Positions 58,797-64,000 of a DNA stretch of 64,000 bases are shown piece by piece. The notes beneath the pieces are model-generated. The model had not been told where the DNA came from. It made no database searches and saw only the letters and a list, made by a program, of their open reading frames with translations. The translations under genes and the position numbers were made by a program. The stretch is taken from positions 81,448-145,447 of the forward strand of contig CAIPFE010000056.1 of the NCBI GenBank assembly GCA_903864275.1, in the 5' to 3' direction. Source of the DNA: an uncultured Mucilaginibacter sp. GTDB taxonomy: Bacteria > Bacteroidota > Bacteroidia > Sphingobacteriales > Sphingobacteriaceae. Position 1 is the first letter of the stretch. Every line of letters starts with the position of its first letter.

Positions 58797-60728
58797 CTAA
58801 TTTATCTGATACCTTATCCCTGCCATAAAATTAAACCTGCTGGTATTGTAGCCCAGCCAGTCGGTGTATTTTTCATCAAGCAGGTTTTTAAGATCGGTAA
58901 ACAAGCTGATATGCGTGTTTACAGTATATTGAAGATGCGCATCCAATAAACTATAAGCCTTTAAGGTAACAACGGAAGATGCAAAGGTTACAGGATTAAA
59001 TGCTTCATCGGTCCTGTCGCCGGTATATCTATAGTTTAACCCCCCTGAAAAGCTTTTTGTGAAATTATAGTAAATGTTCGCACCGAAAGTATTCTTTGGC
59101 CGCCGGAAAAGATTATTCGTGTTTATGCCCTTCTCGTCGGTCAGCGTACCGGTTACATAAGCCCAATAAGCTGAGGCGGTTATTTTATCGAGATTTAGCT
59201 TTAATTCACTCTCAAAGCCTTTGTCGTTTTGCACCTGGCCATTTTCGTATATACCATAAGGAGGGTTAGGCTCGTCAAGGAAATACAGCACATCTTTGGT
59301 ATGATATTTATAAAATACCGTATTAAATGATAATGCGTTCCTGATCAGTTCCAACTCAAAACCTGCTTCGTATGAGGTGGTTGTCTCAGGCTTCAAACCG
59401 GGATTGCCATATTGCGAAGATAGCTGGTATAACGAGGGGGATTTATATGCAGAGGCCGCAGTGGCAAATATTTTAAGCCGTTGAAAAACAAATACAGAAG
59501 GGTTTACGGTATATGTTTCATTACTCCCGTATTTGGAATCATGGTTATAGCGGCCGCCCAGCTCCATGTGGAAAATGCCGGATTTATAAAATAAAGAAGT
59601 GTAAATACTGCCAATGCTGTTGCCGGGTTTCGGTATCGTGTCATAAGTAGTGTACTGGCTGGTGCTGCTATACTTAAAGTCCGCACCGCTGGTAATATCC
59701 AGGTTTTTACCCAGACTATAATTAAAAACTGCCTCGGCATTGGTAATGCGACCGGTATTTTTTTGGTATGAGGCCAAATCAAAATTTGCCGCACTCGCCG
59801 GATCGTTATAGTTGTTCAAAACGGTGTTCTGGCTCAGGTTGACCTGCAAACTGCCTTTGTCTAAAAGCAGCTTACCTCCTATTCCCCCCAATAAAAATGT
59901 GTTTGAATAAGTATAGGCCTGGTCGTCGGTAAAAGCCGCGTAGGGTAAATTCCCGGTATTCCTGGTTGCCTGGAAATTTCCGGTCAAACTCAATTTTGAG
60001 CTTAACTGCTGGTTAAGGTTTACGCTCACTGCCTTTTGATGGAAATCGTCGTTCCTGAAATTTCCTTTCCGGGTGGTGTCGGTAGCGGCCGGAAATCCAC
60101 GCGAATCAGTATTTGACAAATTAGTGGCGATGCCAGTATTATTCACCTTCCCATTTAGCCCAACCGATTCTTTAAAAGTGTTGTAGGTACCTCCGCTAAG
60201 CTGTACGTTGGTTTTAATGCCTTTCCCTGTTGGATGTTTGGTAATAATATTGATCACGCCCGCTACGGCATCTGACCCATACAAAGTTGAGCCGCTCCCC
60301 TTCAAAATCTCGATACGCTCTATCTGGTCAAGCGGAAAAGCATTCAGGTCATAACTGCCGTCTATCTGAGAAGCATCGTTAACCGGGAAGCCATCAATGA
60401 GTATAAGCGTGTTCCCGGTTGAGGCGCCGCGCAGAAACAGGGATGAACTTATCCCGGGCGCGTTGTTTGCCCCCGAAAAGGTAATGCCGGGCACGGTGTT
60501 GAGCAATTCGGGCAGGGTTTTGCCTTGTGCACGGTTGATGTCTTCGGCGGTGATCACATCCACCACCCTGCCGATGTCTGATAATTTTTTGGGTGACCGC
60601 GTGGCTGTAACTACCACACCATTGAGTACCCTGACCGTGTCTTTGTCCTGGGCCTGCGCTGCCGTACTGAGCAGCGCCAGTTGCACAAGCCCCAGGCCTG
60701 CAGCAACTAAAACATAATTTTTTTTCAT
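58797..60728 (-). CDS. btuB: TonB-dependent vitamin B12 receptor
   Basis: The 643-residue protein has a signal peptide (MKKNYVLVAAGLGLVQLALLS) and a plug domain (about 40-155): GVVVTATRSPKKLSDIGRVVDVITAEDIN, SLFLRGASTGNTLILIDGFPVND, LKGSGSTLYGSDAVAGVINIITK. A 22-stranded barrel ends in FNFMAGIRYQIN with a C-terminal residue pattern for BAM recognition. A cobalamin riboswitch in the leader, starting about 110 nt upstream, makes B12 the likely ligand. A BtuG-like gene follows. Confidence 0.92.
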   Translation of the reverse strand: MKKNYVLVAAGLGLVQLALLSTAAQAQDKDTVRVLNGVVVTATRSPKKLSDIGRVVDVITAEDINRAQGKTLPELLNTVPGITFSGANNAPGISSSLFLRGASTGNTLILIDGFPVNDASQIDGSYDLNAFPLDQIERIEILKGSGSTLYGSDAVAGVINIITKHPTGKGIKTNVQLSGGTYNTFKESVGLNGKVNNTGIATNLSNTDSRGFPAATDTTRKGNFRNDDFHQKAVSVNLNQQLSSKLSLTGNFQATRNTGNLPYAAFTDDQAYTYSNTFLLGGIGGKLLLDKGSLQVNLSQNTVLNNYNDPASAANFDLASYQKNTGRITNAEAVFNYSLGKNLDITSGADFKYSSTSQYTTYDTIPKPGNSIGSIYTSLFYKSGIFHMELGGRYNHDSKYGSNETYTVNPSVFVFQRLKIFATAASAYKSPSLYQLSSQYGNPGLKPETTTSYEAGFELELIRNALSFNTVFYKYHTKDVLYFLDEPNPPYGIYENGQVQNDKGFESELKLNLDKITASAYWAYVTGTLTDEKGINTNNLFRRPKNTFGANIYYNFTKSFSGGLNYRYTGDRTDEAFNPVTFASSVVTLKAYSLLDAHLQYTVNTHISLFTDLKNLLDEKYTDWLGYNTSRFNFMAGIRYQIN

Positions 60729-60837
60729 GTTGTTGTGAGTTTAAACCCACAGCATACAGAAATGAAAGGAATGGAAACGATGGAAAAGTTTCACATTCAA
60801 GCTTCAATCCCCGAAAGCTATGAATAATATTTATGCT

Positions 60838-61010
60838 CTGGCAGGTCTTCTGACTTACTCCCCTTTGCCCGGTCTTCCCATCCCGATTTAAACCGGGACA
60901 GTGACCAATGGAATGGACAATGGTTATGGAGCTTACAGCTGCGGGACAGTTACGGAATTACGCCGTATTCCCTTTTAATCCACCTCAACTTAGTTGGGGT
61001 GGAACCTAAA
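60838..61010 (-). ncRNA. Cobalamin riboswitch upstream of btuB
   Basis: On the minus strand the consensus blocks appear in order: gggaatacggcgtaattccg, then actgtcccgcagctgtaagc (the B12 box core), ggtcactg, and gggaagaccgggcaaagggg followed by gtaagtcagaagacctgcc. The 5' side has a long hairpin accccaacta/aagttgaggt. It would repress btuB when adenosylcobalamin is bound. About 110 nt separate it from the ATG; no clear terminator was identified. Confidence 0.95.
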
Positions 61011-61149
61011 GCGGTGTAAATGTAGAACAAGAATTTTAAAAACTCAAATAATGTTATAGGATTAATGAATGTTTAGTAAATTAGGGAAGGTTAATTTAGT
61101 TTCAAATCACTAATGTTATTATTTCTATAGCCTAATAAATGCAATTAAT

Positions 61150-61731
61150 ATGAGTGTAGACTTGCATGTTTATAGCGAACAATTCTCAGACGACTTAATT
61201 CAACGTATTGTTAAACGACTTAATGAGTACGAGATGGTTGTTGAGGTACACCCAGACTTTTCTTTCACTAACCAAACAGGTTTTTTACCATTTAAATTTC
61301 AGCTGACTAATCCCCCCTTCGAAATTCTAAGGGGCATAACACTGATAAGTGGTTTTGAACTTTACCTTGATGATTTTAGTTTACAAATCGAAAAGAAAAA
61401 ATTAAACGCTGAGCCAAGTTTTTTCAACAAACTCTTACACAAGAAGAAAGAAGAAATTCTTTTTGCGCCTCCTGAAATAGAAAATCGTTTACAAAACTGT
61501 AGAAAAGTCGCAACCTTTAATTGGCATGCAAGCGACACCTTTGAAGTTCGATTTGCACTAATGACGAGCGCTATTTTAACTGAATTGACGAATGGTGTAT
61601 TCTATGACCCCCAAGAAGACAGATGGTATGAGAATAAGAGCATAGTTGAAAATTCTTACAAAGAGGTAAAAGAGTACGAACAATCATTGGATAGCGAAAG
61701 CTTAATTTACCATGAATTTACCGAATGGTGA
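61150..61731 (+). CDS. Orphan protein, unknown
   Basis: The 193-residue protein has no signal peptide, membrane helix or motif I can name. The N-terminal half has short strands and helices (SVDLHVYSEQFSDDLIQRIV), the middle is Lys-rich, and the C-terminal third is acidic (KEVKEYEQSLDSESLIYHEF). It could be an immunity-type protein, but no toxin gene is adjacent. The gene is AT-rich relative to the flanks, suggesting transfer. The gap to the btuB riboswitch shows nothing else. Confidence 0.55.
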   Translation: MSVDLHVYSEQFSDDLIQRIVKRLNEYEMVVEVHPDFSFTNQTGFLPFKFQLTNPPFEILRGITLISGFELYLDDFSLQIEKKKLNAEPSFFNKLLHKKKEEILFAPPEIENRLQNCRKVATFNWHASDTFEVRFALMTSAILTELTNGVFYDPQEDRWYENKSIVENSYKEVKEYEQSLDSESLIYHEFTEW

Positions 61732-61779
61732 TTCTTATTTAACAATCTGATCTGACTTTTTAATTTTATACTTCCCTCT

Positions 61780-63024
61780 ATGAAATGTTACATCACGATT
61801 TTGTTAATTATCATATCTACCATTGCATCGGCGCAGCAAACCGATACCATTTTCCTAAAAAACCTGCTCGAATCCCATCCTGAATTATTCGAGCACATCC
61901 TCCACCATCCCACGCATAACGAAGTACAGATACTGTATACCCAAATTGACCGCGATGGAAATAACGTGCCGCATTTTACCTCGTACAGCTACCGCCTTAA
62001 TGCCAACCATTATTTTTACCCGGCCAGTACGGTTAAACTGCCGACAGCCATATTTGCCCTGGAGAAATTGAATGAATTGAATATCCATGGCCTGGATAAA
62101 AAAACCACGATGAAAACCGACAGTTCATTTGCCGGGGAAACAAAAATGGTTGAAGATACTTCATCAGCCAACGGTTTGCCAAGCATCGAAAATTATATAA
62201 AAAAGATATTGCTGGTGAGCGACAATTTTGCCTATAACCGGCTTTATGAATTTGTCGGCCGCGATGAGATCAATAAAAAGCTCAAAAAATACGGCTTAAA
62301 TAACACCCGTATTATTGGCCGCCTGGCTATTGGTGATGGCGGCGAAGGCGCCAAACACACCAACGCCATTGATTTTTACAAAGGCGAAAAGCTTATATAT
62401 CACCAGCCGGCACAGTACGATGAAAAGGATTACCCCATGCATCTTGATAACATGATACAGGGCAAGGGCTATATCGATAATAATAACAAACTGATAATGC
62501 AGCCTTTCAGCTTTATGGATAAAAATGTTTACACTATCGCCGACCAGCAAATGGTATTAAAACGGTTGCTTTTCCCCGAAACCTTTCCAAAAGATCAGCA
62601 ATATAATTTAACAAAGCAGGATTACAAATTCATTTACCATTATATGAGTATGTTCCCCAACGAGAGTAAAAAGCCAACCTATAATGTACCTGACTATTAC
62701 CCGGCCTATTGTAAGTTCCTGTTTTATGGTGGTGACAGCCTTGCCGTGATCAACCCCGGCATCAGGATATTTAACAAGGTTGGCGATTCATACGGGTATA
62801 ACATTGATAATGCTTACATCGTGGATTTTAAAAACAACGTGGAATTTATTCTCACTGCTGTAGTACAATCAAACGATAGCCAGATATACAACACCAACGT
62901 TTACGAATATAAAACTGTAACCCACCCCTTTATGAAAAACCTGGGCCAGGTGATATACCGGTATGAACTGCAACGCAAAAAGAAATTCCTGCCTGATCTT
63001 TCGAAGTTCAAGTTTAGTTATTGA
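61780..63024 (+). CDS. Serine hydrolase, class A beta-lactamase-like
   Basis: The 414-residue protein has a signal peptide (MKCYITILLIIISTIASA) and the penicillin-binding-protein/beta-lactamase fold. The nucleophile motif is YPASTVKLP (Ser83, Lys86) and the SDN motif is Ser147-Asp148-Asn149 in LLVSDNFAYNR. No clear KTG triad is seen in the C-terminal part, so hydrolysis of beta-lactams is not claimed. Probably a peptidase or esterase acting in the periplasm. Confidence 0.75.
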   Translation: MKCYITILLIIISTIASAQQTDTIFLKNLLESHPELFEHILHHPTHNEVQILYTQIDRDGNNVPHFTSYSYRLNANHYFYPASTVKLPTAIFALEKLNELNIHGLDKKTTMKTDSSFAGETKMVEDTSSANGLPSIENYIKKILLVSDNFAYNRLYEFVGRDEINKKLKKYGLNNTRIIGRLAIGDGGEGAKHTNAIDFYKGEKLIYHQPAQYDEKDYPMHLDNMIQGKGYIDNNNKLIMQPFSFMDKNVYTIADQQMVLKRLLFPETFPKDQQYNLTKQDYKFIYHYMSMFPNESKKPTYNVPDYYPAYCKFLFYGGDSLAVINPGIRIFNKVGDSYGYNIDNAYIVDFKNNVEFILTAVVQSNDSQIYNTNVYEYKTVTHPFMKNLGQVIYRYELQRKKKFLPDLSKFKFSY

Positions 63025-63036
63025 AAGCTCTGGCCC

Positions 63037-63082
63037 TAGTGAAAATCGGTGAAATCACACAATAATCGGTGTAATCACAAAA
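63037..63082. repeat. One-armed word repeat (aatcggtgaaatcac words)
   Basis: Two units, aatcggtgaaatcacac and aatcggtgtaatcac, match the left arm of 56066-56115 in reverse complement. No complementary arm is found within the gap to the next gene. Confidence 0.7.
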
Positions 63083-63139
63083 TAAAAAACCATTCTGCCG
63101 TCATTCTTGTTCAATCCATATACCTATTTGAACAGTACC

Positions 63140-63847
63140 ATGGCGACAACAGCATTACAGGAAACTGACCAACCAACCGGATCGATAAATTTAACCTGGC
63201 CGGAGCGTTACATCTCCATAGCAGCTGGGATAAAACTTTCATTTTCGGGGTTTAAGAATTTATTTAAGAAGCCGCTTGGCAGCATTATTAAGCTTGGCGC
63301 AGGCGGTTACCTGTTAAACCGCGGCATAACAGGGCATTGCGAGCTTTATTCGCAAATAGGCAAACATAGCACAGGACCGGTTAATATAAACATCCGCTCA
63401 AGATTTACTGTTAATAAAGCCCGGATGGAGGTCTATAATTTCTGGCGCAAACTGGATAACCTGCCTTTATTTATGAACCACCTGCAAAGTGTGGAAATGA
63501 TTGATGAGGAACGCTCGCATTGGGTGCTTAAACTACCGACTGGCGTTGCCAACGTAAGCTGGGACGCCGAAATTGTGCACGATGTTCCCGGTGAGACGAT
63601 CGGCTGGAGCTCGCTGCCCGGTTCAATAATTGATAACGCAGGTAAGGTGCGTTTCAGGGATTCGTTTCACGACCATGGCACGCTGGTTGATATTGTGATC
63701 AGTTACCAGCCCCCTGCGGGCGGCTTTGGCGCAGGCCTTGCACATATATTAAACCCTTTGTTTAAGAAAATGCTTGTTGAGGATGTCCAGAATTTTAAAC
63801 AATATATGGATCTGGCGGATATGGGGGAAGTGGTGATAATTGTGTGA
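63140..63847 (+). CDS. SRPBCC-domain protein with membrane-associated N-terminus
   Basis: The start is at ATG 63140 (MATTALQETDQPTG) rather than the TTG at 63107; this gives 235 residues. The N-terminal part (about 20-75; WPERYISIAAGIKLSFSGFK to ELYSQIGKH) resembles the short DUF2892-type hydrophobic segment. The rest (about 90-230) is a START/SRPBCC lipid-binding fold (VNKARMEVYNFWRKLDNLPLFMNHLQSVEMID). Such proteins are often annotated as cyclase/dehydrase-like. Ligand unknown. The stop TGA is 26 nt from the stop of an IS110-type transposase on the other strand. Confidence 0.75.
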   Translation: MATTALQETDQPTGSINLTWPERYISIAAGIKLSFSGFKNLFKKPLGSIIKLGAGGYLLNRGITGHCELYSQIGKHSTGPVNINIRSRFTVNKARMEVYNFWRKLDNLPLFMNHLQSVEMIDEERSHWVLKLPTGVANVSWDAEIVHDVPGETIGWSSLPGSIIDNAGKVRFRDSFHDHGTLVDIVISYQPPAGGFGAGLAHILNPLFKKMLVEDVQNFKQYMDLADMGEVVIIV

Positions 63848-63873
63848 CCATGCCCCCCGCGTCATGGCGATTT

Positions 63874-64000
63874 CTATGATAAAAGCAAGTTGTTTTTATA
63901 AGGAGTTTGATTTTTGACAACGGCGAAGATTCGGTGGATGATTTTGTTTCTAACAGCATTCAATACGCTCATCTTGTTTTTACCCTGGGCCACTTTACAT
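63874..64000 (-). CDS. IS110-family transposase, C-terminal end
   Basis: On the minus strand the frame from 64000 to the TAG at 63874 reads CKVAQGKNKMSVLNAVRNKI then IHRIFAVVKNQTPYKNNLLL and stop. KxKMxVLNAVRNKxIxRxFAVV is the hallmark end of IS110/Transposase_20 (DEDD) transposases. The rest of the gene lies beyond the window. In the related IS621, a bridge RNA made from the non-coding left end guides target choice; that end is not visible. The right end of the element probably lies in 63848-63873, where ccatg...catgg forms a small inverted repeat. Confidence 0.8.
   Translation of the reverse strand, partial: CKVAQGKNKMSVLNAVRNKIIHRIFAVVKNQTPYKNNLLLS

Noticed and set aside
63938..64000. Plus-strand ORF from ATG 63938 (hydrophobic)
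   Set aside because: It is opposite the clearer IS110 transposase end, which explains the open frame.

Overview
The window reads as chromosomal DNA of a Bacteroidota bacterium of the Sphingobacteriaceae, most likely Mucilaginibacter or a close relative. Four things point there. The housekeeping proteins are Bacteroidota-type: LptD, GyrA followed by TPR proteins, DUF4905, DUF6580, PhoH and SAM hydroxide adenosyltransferase. Menaquinone is made by the futalosine route (mqnE, mqnA). Promoters fit the Bacteroidota TTTG / TAnnTTTG pattern rather than -35/-10. Several genes use TTG or GTG starts. No tRNA, rRNA or CRISPR array was seen.

Layout. 1-2.7 kb: 3' end of an SGNH esterase, then the two CoA-transferase subunits scoA and scoB with a four-helix-bundle (S23/IVP) gene set between them inside inverted repeats. 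2.7-8.6 kb (minus strand): uridine kinase-like protein, LysM protein, DUF4905 protein, MsbA-like ABC exporter, small membrane protein, SAM hydroxide adenosyltransferase. 8.8-12.2 kb (plus): phoH, purC, STAS protein, RNase Z. 12.3-18.3 kb: MlaD and an N-acetylmuramoyl-L-alanine amidase diverging from lptD-cinA. 18.3-22.8 kb: 2-oxoacid dehydrogenase E2, two membrane proteins, a GT87-like protein. 22.9-29.6 kb: methionine block, metY-metX-hom on the minus strand behind a SAM-I riboswitch, two DinB-like paralogues, and a second gamma-family PLP enzyme. 30-33 kb: mqnE, a phosphatase and mqnA. 33-38.7 kb: SDR, secreted protein, peroxiredoxin, cold-shock protein, MFS transporter, hemF. 38.9-44 kb: gyrA and two TPR proteins. 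44-49.4 kb: SDR, lipoprotein, DUF4442, GNAT, AlbA_2, MATE, deacetylase. 49.4-51.6 kb: AT-rich islet with orphan genes and a truncated second copy of the deacetylase 5' end. 51.7-54.8 kb: kynU, alkyladenine glycosylase, alpha/beta hydrolase, free-Met-sulfoxide reductase. 55.3-61 kb: vitamin B12 block on the minus strand, cobalamin riboswitch-btuB-BtuG-like lipoprotein-DUF6580, then a sirtuin and a DUF71 ATP-pyrophosphatase. 61-64 kb: orphan gene, serine hydrolase, SRPBCC protein, and the 3' end of an IS110-family transposase running off the window.

Two things stand out. First, the metY leader holds a complete SAM-I aptamer whose P1 helix ends 9 nt before the ATG of an unannotated 31-codon ORF that finishes in a run of Cys codons (CICMCCCC then stop). 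This looks like a riboswitch feeding a cysteine-sensing leader peptide. Second, about twenty intergenic sites carry the same architecture with different sequence: short words of roughly 7-12 bp repeated in tandem on one arm and inverted on the other. The arms often begin on the upstream gene's stop codon and sometimes supply the downstream gene's start codon. One of these hairpins contains the S23 gene, which suggests that the others are empty versions of the same element.
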